From Ipomoea triloba (lineage: Eukaryota > Streptophyta > Magnoliopsida > Solanales > Convolvulaceae), in contig NC_044918.1 of NCBI RefSeq assembly GCF_003576645.1, positions 26,666,316-26,730,315 on the forward strand: 64,000 nucleotides of DNA, given 5' to 3'. The notes below the pieces were generated by a model, which saw nothing but the letters and a program-made list of their open reading frames with translations, was not told the origin of the DNA and did no database searches. Within the stretch, counting starts at the first letter, position 1, and each line of letters begins with the position of its first letter. Shown one piece after another: positions 21,963 through 34,400 of the stretch. A program made the translations under genes and the position numbers.

Positions 21963-22283
21963 AAGACTATGCTTAAGGTTGTGCTCTTTTTTCCATAGCT
22001 AAGATTTTTTTCCACTGGGTTTTTTCTTAACCTAAGGTTTTTAACGAGGCAACCGGCGTAAGTCACAGACTATATGGTCAATTTTTCCAGCTCGAACTCT
22101 TCCTCTTTAGCGCTTTAAGGTTGTGCTCTTTTTTCCTTGGCTAGGATTTTTTCCAATTGGGTTTTTCTTAGCACAAGGTTTTTAACGAGGCAACCAGCGT
22201 AAGTTACGGACTATGCAGTCAAGTTTTCCAGCCCGAACCCTCCCTATTCGCTCGACGTCAGGGCACGGACTGGGGGGGCTACT
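21963..22283 (+). mobile_element. 3' interior end of another Ty3/gypsy element with polypurine tract
   Basis: Two diverged copies of a roughly 140-bp unit lie at about 21974-22110 and 22117-22250 (TTAAGGTTGTGCTC...GGTTTTTAACGAGGCAACC). They are followed by ACTGGGGGGGCTACT, a purine-rich tract typical of the 3' ends of plant gypsy elements. Nothing is coded here. Confidence 0.55.
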
Positions 22284-22555
22284 TGATATGGAATATACCC
22301 TGGGATTACTGCTATACGTATTTTAGACATTTATACGGTATCGGGTACGGATCTAGGTGCCTATATAAAGGGCCCTAGCCCTTCAAGTTAAGGGCTTTTT
22401 TTCTCCCTTCTCTTCTTCTCTCTAAAGCTCCCAAGATACAATGTTCTCTCTTCTCTCTAAACTATTCTAGAGCAATGAATAAAAGGGCGATTTTGGGTTA
22501 AATTCTGGGATCAATTTTTATACCATGCATCTATCGTTATACACACAACTGATAC
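22284..22555 (+). repeat. Probable LTR fragment with TATA box
   Basis: The sequence begins TGATATGGAATATACC directly after the purine tract and contains TATATAAA at 22363 followed by a CT-rich stretch. This is the expected layout of an LTR promoter. The right boundary is uncertain; ACACACA near 22550 is a candidate end. Confidence 0.5.
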
Positions 22556-23603
22556 AGGACGATTTAGTTCTATCAATATGATGTATTTCTGAGTGTTTAT
22601 ATACATATCAAAATTATGTATTTTACAAATTAAGTGCATTATGATGTCCATGTGATCACAAGTACATTGAATATTATGTGTGTTAATTCTCGAATTATCG
22701 ATAATATATTTTGACGGGTCAAACCCGTGTGTTGTGTAAATGTGTGGCTTGAAAATTTTGGTGTTATGTATATATCCGTATGGTGAAAGTAGTATTGCCA
22801 TTATATTATGGAATACAAATATTTTGTGAAATTATATGTGGAGAAAAATATTATATGAAAAAATATTTGGAGAAAATCTATTTTTGGAGAAATGAAATAT
22901 TTTGAAAATTATATATACATATTTAGTCTTGGAGGATAATAATATTTTGTGTCGGTGTGAGCCGGAAATCTCACAACTTACCATTGGAATTGTGGTCATT
23001 ATGAAAAAATTGATTGATTGGTATCGGTGTGGACTGAGATCCCACATATTGGATTATGATTTATGAAATTTGAATTTGGCCTGTAGTGCCTATTGATTTT
23101 TGACTTGGCTTATGATGCCTCTTGGTAGTTATGTTGAGAACTTAAAGACTCTCAATTCGCTATTTAATCCTCATTGACAAATATGTTATTTTTTTTAAGA
23201 AAATGATATCTCCACATGTATTTTGGAAAAAAAATATATTATTATGTAAGATTATAAAATAAATTATAGATATACGATTTTGGAAAAGAATATGAGTTTT
23301 GAAAACATAAAACCCAAGCCTATATTTTACGGGGTGAAATAGAACTTACTTAGCTTATGCTAATTTTGAGATACACCCCATTTTTATGTGAAATGATTTT
23401 TACAGGTGAACATGAATACGGATTCGAGATGAGGACTTGGATTAGTCTATTTAAGAAATAGACATTTGTGAAGATTTGATATTTGAAGAATTATTGGTTG
23501 TATATTATTTAATCTTGTATTAAGTTGGAAATTGGAGAATATTGCATGTTGTAATTTTTAGCCTTAGCGTTTAGATATAGGAGAAATACCTAAGCGTGGT
23601 GGT
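22556..23603. other. AT-rich stretch without recognisable genes
   Basis: It contains two similar phrases, GTCGGTGTGAGCCGGAAATC near 22951 and ATCGGTGTGGACTGAGATCC near 23023, that suggest an old LTR remnant. No ORF of more than 96 codons and no domain was recognised. Confidence 0.4.
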
Positions 23604-23717
23604 AACACCCATTTTCTTTTGGTTAAATGTAAATGCTTTCGCTATTGTATTAGTAAAATTTCAATTAAGAAAGAAAAATTTAAGGTGAAATTGGTTACGA
23701 AAATGGGTGTGTTACAG
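23604..23717. repeat. Short inverted-repeat remnant
   Basis: TAACACCCATTTTC at the left and GAAAATGGGTGTGTTA at the right form a near-perfect inverted pair about 114 bp apart. The TGTAACACCC/GGGTGTTACA type of end is common in Del/Tekay-like gypsy LTRs, so it may be an LTR edge or a small fold-back element. Confidence 0.4.
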
Positions 23718-23744
23718 TAATCCTCCTGTTTCACTACTGCCCTC

Positions 23745-24062
23745 CTAACCCCTAAATAGAAGCCACCAGTAGGGCCCAAAATCCCACAGAAGAAGCAGAA
23801 GTTTTGTAAATTCATACTTGAAGTTCACCCATGTCCACGTCCCATTTCTCAAGAACAGTTTCATACGCCTTTTTAGGGGTTTGGTTACATCCATCCCTTC
23901 CCTAATCCGATAAAAGCTTTTACAAAGCCCTTCTCCGTTCGACTTATCAATCTCAACGAAAGACCCAAAGAAATTGCCTATTTGTTCTAGCACCGGTTCC
24001 CCTATATACCCAAGGGGTATATCATAAACCTGAAGCCAAAAATTCAGCATGTCCCAAGACAA
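23745..24062 (-). pseudogene. LINE ORF1 fragment (DUF4283/zinc-knuckle type)
   Basis: The minus strand encodes MSWDMLNFWLQVYDIPLGYI, then IGNFFGSFVEIDKSN, then KPLKRRMKL and WTWVNFKYE. This order is characteristic of the ORF1 protein of plant L1-type LINEs, just upstream of its zinc knuckle. The knuckle itself is lost and no endonuclease or RT follows, so it is a truncated relic. It is on the opposite strand from the LINE at 25664. Confidence 0.75.
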
Positions 24063-25309
24063 CCTGTACTAGCACCTCCCTAGCCTCCAATAACTTGAAA
24101 ACCATAAAACTATTCTCAAATGCTCATGGCCGAGCATCTAGAACCTGCCTAACGTCTGCCTTGTCAAAGAACTCAAACAAATATAGGTTATGTGGCTTCT
24201 AAATATTTTTGAAAATGATACTCTGTATATTATATTACATTTTATTTTTAATTAGTAACAAAGTAATAATAAATTAAAAACAAAAAAAATCTTTTTCTAA
24301 ATTTTGTTGGTCGTCCATTGACTATTCACCATCTATCCGTCACTGTCAACTGTCTACCAATTATCTTCACCACAGACTGTTGCCATTTGTCATCACCGCC
24401 AACTTTCATTGCCTTCACGATTCCCCTGAGAAGAAGGTCACAACCTTCCAGATTTGGAAGAAGGTGTTGCGGCCTTCTTCAAGATCTGGAATAAGGCCAA
24501 CGGCCTTCTTCCAAGTCTGGGAGAAGGTTGTTGCTACCTTCTTCTATGATGTTAAAATATTTTTAATAATGAAAACGAGAAACAAAAACAGAAACAAACA
24601 TATAAAAATGTAGGCCGACGGCGGAAATAGCGACAAAAAAGGTAAAAGATTATTTATGATGTTAAAATATTTTTAATAATGAAAATGAGAAACAAAAACA
24701 GAAACAAACATATAAAAATGTGAAATGACATTAACTTATAAATAACGTGAAAAAAAAAAGGTAAAAAGGGGACAAATTGCTTGATTTTCCGAGTCCAAGA
24801 ATCTAATCAAAATTTTTTTAAGTTCAAAGGCTTAATAGCACATTTTAATTCAGTTTCAGCCCTGAGGGTTTATTTGGCCATTATCCCTGATTTTTTAAAT
24901 TAATATTTCAAGTTTGAGTTTTACACTAGAATGTAGTAAAAAAAAAAAAAGTATTGATAGACAAAATATTACGGATGACTAAACTAATTGTTCCTACCCT
25001 CAATTTAGAAAATACGGCTATTAATGCATTTTTTTTTTTATTTCTCAACTAGTTATCACACGCGCGTTGCGCGATTAAACCAATGCCCAATGCATATTTT
25101 TAAATTAGAGTTCGTTAATTGGTTAAAGTAGTCATATAATAATGAGAGAAAAAAATGTTAAATTAATAAAAATCAAAGAAATAGTCTCGATGCTTATATA
25201 TTTTAATAAAACATAACGAAATTGTAAATAGCTAAATTGCAACTAAAATAAGTAGAAACAAATAAACCACTTACATGGGAGCAAATGACGTGTCATCTCC
25301 CGTGCCTAC
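24063..25309. other. Intergenic stretch with simple repeats
   Basis: Near 24430-24545 is a purine-rich self-complementary stretch of GAAGAAGG/CCTTCTTC words. A roughly 62-bp segment (GATGTTAAAATATTTTTAAT...) occurs at about 24547 and again at 24658. Nothing coding was recognised. Confidence 0.4.
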
Positions 25310-25460
25310 TTTTTTTTTTTGGTAAATGTACAGGGTCTTTCTCTCCGTCCGTTTAACGGTCCGGGGTCCACCCACGTTCGCTCCGAGAGGCACGGGAGCT
25401 GGCCCAGGGCGAATCGTCACTTGCGGGAATTGAAGCCGGGTTCTCCCGAAATTCCTCCCC
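25310..25460 (-). mobile_element. SINE-like element
   Basis: On the minus strand the unit carries GGCTTCAATTCC (25426-25437), a fair match to an RNA polymerase III B box. It ends in a poly(A) tail, seen as a T run at 25310-25320. GC content is far above that of its surroundings. A tRNA-derived SINE is the best reading; no target duplication was confirmed. Confidence 0.45.
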
Positions 25461-25663
25461 ACAAAGATATATATGCGTGATAAGCATATTTTATACCATA
25501 TTTAAATAAGATTTTATAGGTTAATTTTATTATTTATATTTTATATTTAATTATATTTAGTATATTTTATTATATTAGGATTATAAAAACTTAGTTAATA
25601 AATAAAAGGATAAATAAGCTTTATTAACTTAGTATTAATAAATGAATTAGAGTGGTCCCACCT

Positions 25664-26944
25664 ATGAGTATTATGGCCTCCCATGAGTTAATCTGCAGTG
25701 GAGTTAGAAGGAGAGTAGGGAATGGAAATTCAACCCTAATCTGGGGTCATCCATGGTTACCTGATGAACCTGATCCAATGGTACAGACTATTATGCCACA
25801 TGGGTTAGATGGCTCGCTGGTCTCAGGGTTGTTGGACCCGACTACAGGAACATGGGACCACTCGATCATCCATGATATATTCCAGCCTAATGACGTCACT
25901 CGTATATTAAAGGTGCCAGTAGCTCCTCTTTATGAAGATTCATGGTTCTGGCCTGGAGACCTAAAGGGTATCTACACTGTCAAGGAAGGTTACAAGCGAG
26001 TTGTGGGAGAATTTCAGCATAACACGGTCATTTATGATAAATGGCTACATCTTTGGAAAATAAAATGCCCGGCGAAATGGAGAATTTTTATATGGAGAGC
26101 CCTTTCTAATGTTCTCCCAACTACTACGAATTTGATTATAAAGAGAGTGGAGATTAGTCCAACATGCCCAATGTGTGGAGTCCTAAATGAAAATATAATG
26201 CATTCACTTCTCTTGTGTGATTTTTCATCATTGGTTTGGAATGAATCTAACTTGCATGTTCCTAGTGTGTGGGGGGGGGGGGGGGGAGAGTTTGGTGTGT
26301 GGTTTGCAAATGTTTTATCCATGCTCACAAAGGAGGATGTTGTGACTGTTGTAGCGGTTTTATACCATCTTTGGAGGGCACGCAACAGAGCGGTGTGGGA
26401 GGCCTCTCTCCCTCGACCGAGAGATGTCTGGCGTGCGGCTCAGGCGGCTGTCACGGCATAGCGGCAGGTACACACGGATTCAGCTCATCAGCAGACGCCG
26501 CAAACTGCTCCCGCTTCAGGCGACAATGCTGCTGCTGCGTACTGCTTCGTAGATGCAGCCTATCATCATCACTCCAACGCGGCAGCACTGGGGGCCATTT
26601 TACTATCACAGGACGGCACCTTTATCGCAGCATTCAATGGGCGACTGCCGCCGTGTTTTTCTCCTCTCATGGCTGAATCGCTAGCATGCAAAGAAGCGTT
26701 ATCATGGCTTAAGGATCGTGGATTAACTTCGGTGCATATCCATACAGACTGTTCCACGCTCAAGAATTTGTTAACTACGGCTACTGTGAACTTGCTTTCA
26801 TATGTTGGTTTTTCTATTGATGCCTCTAGGGCCATTATGTCATCTTTTATTCATTGTTCAGTAAGTTTGATTCCTAGAACTGCAAATAGAGGGGCTCACG
26901 TGCTTGCTACGTTAGCTCTCTCGCAGTCTTCAGCTTTGTATTAG
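25664..26944 (+). pseudogene. LINE pol C-terminus: zf-RVT and RNase H domains
   Basis: The frame opens within the truncated ORF. GNGNSTLIWGHPWLP belongs to the region after the reverse transcriptase core. Next is the zf-RVT domain with WKIKCPAKWRIFIWRAL and the CPMCGV...EN..H metal ligands. A TAG at 26459-26461 is the only break: the same frame continues through a linker into an RNase H domain (DGTFIAAFNG, LMAESLACKEAL, IHTDC, NRGAHVLATLA) and stops at 26944. The reverse transcriptase and endonuclease are absent. A run of 16 G (26271-26286) lies in the frame and is a likely sequencing weak point. Confidence 0.88.
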
Positions 26945-27011
26945 GAAATTAATCCCCCAGACTCTATTTCTGAGCTTTTTTAATATAAGCACCACTTTTG
27001 GTTTTCAAAAA
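25664..27011 (+). mobile_element. 5'-truncated LINE with 15-bp target duplication
   Basis: The element lies between two copies of AGAGTGGTCCCACCT (25649-25663 and 27012-27026) and ends in a short A tail. This is the expected product of target-primed reverse transcription. Only the 3' end of the pol ORF is present. It is nested in the solo LTR. Confidence 0.93.
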
Positions 27012-28078
27012 AGAGTGGTCCCACCTTTTAGAATCCCTAAGATTACACTTTGCTTTGTTTTATTTCATTTGGTTTGCTGGCATTTATTTAGAACTTTATT
27101 TTATATTCTTTTAGTTTTGTTTACCTACACCAGTCAACGAAGCAAAAAGGTGGAGCGCAAAAATGGGTTACGAATTACGATCAACATCGAAACGAAACGG
27201 CGCACAGAGCTTCGGACGGCGACTTGGATTGGTTCGGCAGAAGATTTGTGATAGAAATTGAACCAGCTTTTGAATTTGAGGTTGAAATTGTGAGAGAAAT
27301 CAGCCTTTGATTTGGTAAGAGCAATATTTTAGGGAAAATTGTTGGTTCAGAACCCTATAAAAGGAGAGCTATTCTAATGTATTTTAACAGATTGTTCCTT
27401 TCATATTCTTAGAACTTTAGAATAGTTTTTCTCCATGCCTGGCTAGATTTTATTTATTTTGATTCAAGGAATTGAAATTTCAGTTATGAATTTAGGGAGG
27501 TTCGATTTCAATTAATTTGTTGAATTCATGTACTTCCTGTTCTTTTAAAGTTAATTTTCCAGGAAGACTGATAATGAATTAAATTGACAACTTAGTTTAT
27601 TATTATTGTTTTCCTATTGCTATCTATGAGTTTATGATCCGTAATTGTTATAAACGATTAGACTCTGTAGCCTGTATTAATTATATTACTGTGATTAGTA
27701 CATAAAGAACAGGAAGACTAAGTTGCAGGTTGTAGCTATCTCAATCTGTGATTCAGGCTTAGTTACTTTTCATTTAAGTGTAATGATGTTATTGAGTGAA
27801 TATGGAACGCTATCGTCCCCAGTTTATTCAATAACAATTGTTGGTTTGAATGCTTAGTTTGAACCAATTAATTCAGGGAGATCAAAGGCTAGTTATGGCT
27901 ATCTTGATTAGTCTTTGGCTAAGTACTTGAATTAACAATTTATTTGTAAGAGCCAATGATCTAAGTCACATCTTTAATATTTCTTTTTCCTTGAATCAAA
28001 TATCATCATACCTGAACTTGTTTACGATTATAGTTTACTTTATTTACTTATTTCAAATTATTTCTCCCACTCTAAAGG

Positions 28079-28899
28079 GGGTGTATTCAATCATGACTTT
28101 CATAGAATTTTAAAGACTTTTATGAACTTTAAAAGTTTGGAAGTATTCAATTCAAACTTTTAGAGAGTATTTAAAAGTCATGAGGTATTCAATCAAGATT
28201 TTTAAAGAGTTTTTAAAAGTCATGTGGTATTCAAAAAGTTATGAACTTGTAAAGACTTTTTAATTTTAGAACTTCTGTAGACTTTTATATACTTTTCCTT
28301 CTCAAATATAAATAGTTGAAATCCAACCCCCAACCCCAAGATTTCAAAATTTTCTTTCTACCAACACTGAAGGTTTTTTTTTTTCTCTCTCCCTCTATTT
28401 AAACTCTATTTTTTTCTCCTTATTTAAAATTTTAAACTTTATAAACCTTATACCTAAATTCAATAAATTATTTTTTCTTCATTATCCTATATTTTCTACA
28501 TACCTAAACTCTACCAATTTTTTTCTCTCTCCTAAACTTTACAATCTTCCTCTAAAAATTCAAAATAATATTATTTTTATTTCATTGTTGCTTGTATATT
28601 TTGATTTTTTTCTATGAACTTTTTATCCCCAACTTCTAAACTTTTTCTCCTAAATACATGAACAGGGTAAATTTTTTTATCTATCACCGTCAACTTTTAC
28701 TATATGTTTCATAATATTCATATGTTTATTCGTAATATATTTTTTCTTTTTTCTTTTCAACAACATGCTGTTACGAATAGTGAACTATTGTTCGCAATAG
28801 CAATTTGAGGCTACAAAGAGAAGCACCTTGTTGTTGATAGCAGTCCCATATTGTTATTGCAAATAATAGTTCTTTGCTTGATACCTAGCAGTATATCAA

Positions 28900-28949
<50 letters not shown>

Positions 28950-29635
28950 NAAAGTCATGTGGTATTCAAAAAGTTATGAACTTGTAAAGACTTTTTAATT
29001 TTAGAACTTCTGTAGACTTTTATATACTTTTCCTTCTCAAATATAAATAGTTGAAATCCAACCCCCAACCCCAAGATTTCAAAATTTTCTTTCTACCAAC
29101 ACTGAAGGTTTTTTTTTTTCTCTCTCCCTCTATTTAAACTCTATTTTTTTCTCCTTATTTAAAATTTTAAACTTTATAAACCTTATACCTAAATTCAATA
29201 AATTATTTTTTTCTTCATTATCCTATATTTTCTACATACCTAAACTCTACCAATTTTTTTCTCTCTCCTAAACTTTACAATCTTCCTCTAAAAATTCAAA
29301 ATAATATTATTTTTATTTCATTGTTGCTTGTATATTTTGATTTTTTTCTATGAACTTTTTATCCCCAACTTCTAAACTTTTTCTCCTAAATACATGAACA
29401 GGGTAAATTTTTTTATCTATCACCGTCAACTTTTACTATATGTTTCATAATATTCATATGTTTATTCGTAATATATTTTTTCTTTTTTCTTTTCAACAAC
29501 ATGCTGTTACGAATAGTGAACTATTGTTCGCAATAGCAATTTGAGGCTACAAAGAGAAGCACCTTGTTGTTGATAGCAGTCCCATATTGTTATTGCAAAT
29601 AATAGTTCTTTGCTTGATACCTAGCAGTATATCAA

Positions 29636-29688
<53 letters not shown>

Positions 29689-30054
29689 TTTTTTTATGCA
29701 AACAGTAATTATATATTTTTTTAAATATTAATTTCTCAAGAAAAAGTAATTATATTTTTAGATATTTTATTTGAACAATTCTATGACTACAAATTTTTAG
29801 TGTTTAATATTGTTATGAATTGCTTATGAAAGTTTGTAAGGATGTATTCAATTTAGAATTTTAATGACTTTTGTAGACTTTGTAAAATAAAAAAGTTGAT
29901 AAAAGTTTATGCAAGTTTTTTATACAGACTTTTATAGAGTCTTACAAAATTTTAAAAAGTTTTGAACGACTCTAAGAAAGTCAATAAAAGTTTATTAAAA
30001 TCTATTATTTTAAAAGTTTTTAATAATCTACAAAAGTCATGATTGAATACACCC
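28079..30054. mobile_element. Terminal-inverted-repeat DNA element, non-coding
   Basis: The left end GGGTGTATTCAATCATGACT and the right end AGTCATGATTGAATACACCC are exact inverted repeats. Inside, variants of the terminal motif (GTATTCAAT..., TTTAAAAGTCAT) recur near both ends. There is no transposase. After removing the overlap at N28950 the element is about 1.24 kb. The superfamily is uncertain because I could not establish a convincing target duplication. Confidence 0.8.
28216..29684. repeat. Unmerged contig overlap around N28950
   Basis: 28216-28949 equals 28951-29684 (offset 735). The left piece ends inside a (TA)n run, a typical place for an assembler to stop. The (TA)n tracts at about 28905-28949 and 29640-29684 are the same tract. 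Confidence 0.9.
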
Positions 30055-30190
30055 AAGTAAGTTCTTTTAATTTAAGAAACGATCCTCATTAATTCTCTTG
30101 GGATTCGACCTGGTCTTGCCACTACTACAAAAAAATTAGTGGAGTGAGCCAGTATTAATTTTGTAGGGCTTCGACAACCCTGCCAATGCG

Positions 30191-30886
30191 CCTACTGATC
30201 AGCTTGTATGTTGCTCTTTAAAGCATTACCACTAGTAGTTTTTTAGAGGATAATGTCATATCAAAAAATCATAAATGAGCTTCTATATAGCGTGGGAGGT
30301 GATTTTTATTTGATTTTGAACTCCTGCAAACATGGGTTTATTGTGGCCCCCACAACTGACAAGAATATATTGCATTACACACGCAAGTGCGGGTTTCGCG
30401 CACCTACCGCGCGCCTAGCTGGTGCGTGGAATCCACGCTCTGCTAGGCGCGTAAATTGAAGCTTTTATATATTTTTATTTGGTTCTCTTTTTCTGAACTT
30501 CTTGTCTGCTGCTTTTTTTTTCTTACTTTCTTTCCTACATGGCATGACATAATCCTCTAAAAAACATGTGCCAATAAGAATACACCAAAAAATTTGATTC
30601 TTACCTCAAGACCTTTTTTATCTTCTCTCCTGTTTGTCACTCCCCTCTCTTTCTTCCAAAAAAAAATGTCCATAAAAACTACCATTAAGCATGCTCTTAA
30701 TAAATAGAGATTCTGATAATAATTTCAGTGGGGAGACATTTGATTTTTTTTTCCTGTCAATTTATTTTTGGTTTCAGGGGTGTTTATTATAGGCAATTTT
30801 CAATAAGCACAGATTATAACTGACTAAGCATCAATTTAGATACACAATTTAAATAAGAGTTTTATGATAAATAATTTTTAATATAT
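30191..30886. other. Intergenic stretch
   Basis: No gene was recognised. A short open frame at 30253-30459 has no domain and no supporting signals. Confidence 0.4.
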
Positions 30887-31137
30887 ACTCCCTCCGTCCC
30901 ATTTTATGTACCTGGTTCGATTAACGAGGCTTGACTGAAATTATTTTTAATTTAATTTTTCATAATATTAAATTTAATATTAGTATGCAAAATTTATATA
31001 TTTAGAAACTACATTAAAAGTACTATTAAACACAAAAAATCAAATATAAAAATAAGTGAAAATATTAGAGAAAATAAACAAAGAAGAAATAGTTCATTTG
31101 ACCAATGAATAGTAAATATAAAATGAGACAGAGGGAG
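30887..31137. mobile_element. Stowaway MITE (Tc1/mariner type)
   Basis: The element starts CTCCCTCCGTCCC at 30887 and ends with the diverged inverted copy GAGACAGAGGGAG at 31137. It is flanked by TA dinucleotides (30885-30886, 31138-31139). Length about 251 bp, AT-rich core and end sequence are all diagnostic of Stowaway. Confidence 0.92.
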
Positions 31138-31143
31138 TATTTA

Positions 31144-31149
<6 letters not shown>

Positions 31150-31200
<51 letters not shown>
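31150..31200. repeat. (TA)n microsatellite
   Basis: About 25 TA units immediately follow the Stowaway element, downstream of the MACPF gene's 3' end. Confidence 0.95.
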
Positions 31201-31203
<3 letters not shown>

Positions 31204-31498
31204 AAAAAAAGAAGCTCAAAGCAATCCCATTCAACAGTTCTACTATTCTTGGTTAAATAAATAAATAAATAAATAATAAAGAAAAAAGTTATCTTTGAGG
31301 AGGGTCTATATACAAGAAACATAATCTAGTTGAGAAAATCCTACTTAGCACTACAACATCATAGCTCCCAAACAGAAGATCATTCAGAAGTTGCAAACTA
31401 AAAAAAGCACTCACATAAAAATGCATCACCAACAAATATAAATCCTCTTTGTTACTGTGACCAAATTTAGGGGTAGTCATTGGGCTGTTTATGCCAAG

Positions 31499-34400
31499 CT
31501 ACTCTTGGAATGAGGCCTCTTCGTCTGTCGGTATCACAGCTAAGAGGGAATACTTAACGCGGACAGAGACCTTACCTTTGTCGACTACAAGTCTTGCCCC
31601 AGAAACCACCCAGTAGCCAGGTTGGTCCTGCGGTCCTCTTGTCATCTCTGTGGTGTCAACAAACCTCAAAAGCTTGCGTGTTTGAGCAGGTGCTGGAGGG
31701 CCTTCTGGATACAGTGCAGAGTTTATGTGAACATCTGATGGCCTCGGAGGAGGTTTCTCAGCTGAGGAAAAGCGTGAGCTGATTGTTGAGATAATTCCAG
31801 ACTTTTGAGAGAGAGCGGGGGAACCATCCCACTCAGGTTTCTTCACGATGGTGGCACCAATGACTTTGGAAAAATGGAGGCGTAAAAACAGAACATTCTT
31901 CATGCCAGATTCACTAACTTCAAAATGGGCACCAGTAGCTATGGAGTAGTCGTCCTCAGATTCAACAGGGGCAGTGCACACATGGGAGAAGCTCTTCCAC
32001 TGAACTTTCTCATAATATCTGCGATCATACGAATTGCTGGAATCACCATGCAATTCATCTTGAAGCTGAAAGCTCTTGGGTAAGGAAGAAAGGTGCTGCA
32101 AGTGAATTGCTAAGCAATTGCTTCTTTTCCCCTCCAAATACAGTCGAAGCCCAGTCACTGGTTTATCACCAACATCAACCTATCAAAAATTTTGCAAAAG
32201 GCCCACATTAAACAGTCAACTATTGAAACATAATCAACCACTGCTTATTGAAAGAAGACACTAGAAGAAAATGCTCCCCAGTTAGGGCTCAAATACATGT
32301 ATGGCTTGGAAATTTTGGCAGTTAAAGAAAATCAGTGGCCTTGCTACTGTTAATCACATTATGAGACACATTGTGTCATAAAGCTCAATGCTTATAAGGA
32401 TACTAAAACATTACACAATAAAGTGGAACTGATAATGCCACTAATATATTTATTGATAGGTGCTGATGATGCTATTCATGATGATTAAAAACATATTTTG
32501 GATCTGTGGCTACATTCCTTTTCTAGATATGTTAATGTCCCTTTGGCCTTTGTTGTTTAACTAGTTAACTGGTTATTGATTATTTATTTTTTCACCACTT
32601 CCTTGCATGTCAAGATCTCACAGAAACCTATAATTGGTTGAGATATAAGATAGACCTTATATAAGTTTTGCAGTCCGGAGAGATTATATCATGCATCTGC
32701 TAGAAAATCAACTTGGTAACCTAATTGGCAATGAGTAGAAATAAATGAAGTCCAACATTCCAGTTAAAGCGTTACCGGATTTGTATTAACATAGAGTTTA
32801 GGACCCATTAAACTGAACTGCAAAGATGCACCACTATGCTGCTTCCGGTCTGGACCAAGGGGAAGTTCACCAAATACTGGAGCCCATTGCCTTGGGAGTT
32901 GAAACTCCAAAAATTGATAAAGCTCTTCAATGGGTGGTTTATCTACATGTCCAACCCAAAAAGGAAACATATTTAGGTGACAGAAATAATACTATTCTGT
33001 CTGAAACAATTCACAATTATTTTTTATTTTCCCTTGACAATAAGTTGAACTACAGAATTAGGAAAACATGAACTACTTAAAAGGTACTCCGTAATAATTA
33101 AGGTCACACAAATAGTAATAATCTTTCTGCAACAATTCACACCTTTTTTATTTTTTGGTATACCCTTGAAAATAAGTACAGAAATAGGAAAAACATGTTA
33201 TTTAGGAAGTAAGATGTAATGCTTACAACGTAGATATAAGTTAATAGCATGACTCAAAAATCCACTGCCATCAATTCCATTCAACAATGATGATATTGGA
33301 ATGAAGGACATCGAAATCACATCAGGCTCAAGCGGTACAGTTTTGCACCATTTTATATGAGGTGTAGTCCTACTCCCATTTCCACCTCTCCTCCTCCAAA
33401 GGAAAGTAATGTCCTGCAATTTACAGAATACTTAAGAGACTATAGATCAACAGAACCAACACGATACCAAACATACTGCACAGAGTTTAAAAAGCAGAGT
33501 CAGTGTTGGGCTAGATAATAACCTGCATCAACAATGCCTAACAATGCATACTAATAGTCACTAGTTTACCATAAAGATTTGACCTTAATATCTAATAATC
33601 ACAATCCATTTGTAAATTATTGAAAACTTCACTTCCTTTTTTTCCTTCTTATCTCCTCAAATGTGTCACTTACTCACTTAATCAACAGATAAAAAGATTT
33701 CATATGATTGCATCAGTATACTGCATGTTTCCAAACCTTCTACCTCTTTGTGAAAATGAACAGTTGATGAATTGGAATCCATGAAGGCCAACCCCTGTTC
33801 ATTGTTCTCGACCTGAGATAGAAAATGGCGTTTAATTAATTGTTAATCCAAAAGCATGGAACATATGTAGAAATACCCTAAGGTTAACCATCCTATTCAC
33901 ATAGAAATCCTTATTTCAAAATTAATTAAGAATTTAATTATACGAGTGGCAATTACATTTAGCAGACTTGAACCACATCACACAAAATTTGCAGTTCAGC
34001 AAGGATTAAACAAAAGAATTTCGTCAAACATTCAATGAATATTCAACAATAATGCTATGTTGATTCACTATTATGCTAACAATTTTATTTCTCCTTTAAG
34101 TTAATAATGTTATGCAATTCACATTTTACTTCACCAAATATCTTCACATAGTTTCAGAAATGAATTTTTACTATGTGTATTCAAGTATATCTTCAAAAAT
34201 GTATTTTTCTTAAAGAGTATCCATTCCATCTCTGAGACTCTGCTTCAACCCTAGTTTATGCAACCAAGTTAGACTATAGCAAGATCAGTAATGTTATATC
34301 AACTTTAAAAGATACATAGTATAGCTTTATGTAAGCTGATGTCATATTATTCACCCAAAATGCCACTCAGCACACTCCAAAATGTACAAGTGTATGATAC

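Larger units (their letters stand above)
25478..30185 (+). repeat. Solo LTR (Athila/Tat-type gypsy) with nested insertions
   Basis: The LTR starts TGATAAGCATATTTTATACC at 25478 and ends ...GACAACCCTGCCA at 30185. It is flanked by ATGCG at 25473-25477 and 30186-30190, a perfect 5-bp target duplication. CCCTATAAAAGG near 27354 is a good promoter box, and the 3' part has the GGGATTCGACC phrase common in such LTRs. No internal region is present, so it is a recombination product. Without the nested LINE, the inverted-repeat element and the overlap at N28950, the LTR is about 1.4 kb. Confidence 0.85.

Noticed and set aside
30119..30141. CACTACTACAAAAAAATT as another CACTA terminus
   Set aside because: It lies within the 3' part of the solo LTR, whose end and target duplication are 45-70 bp further on; there are no subterminal repeats.
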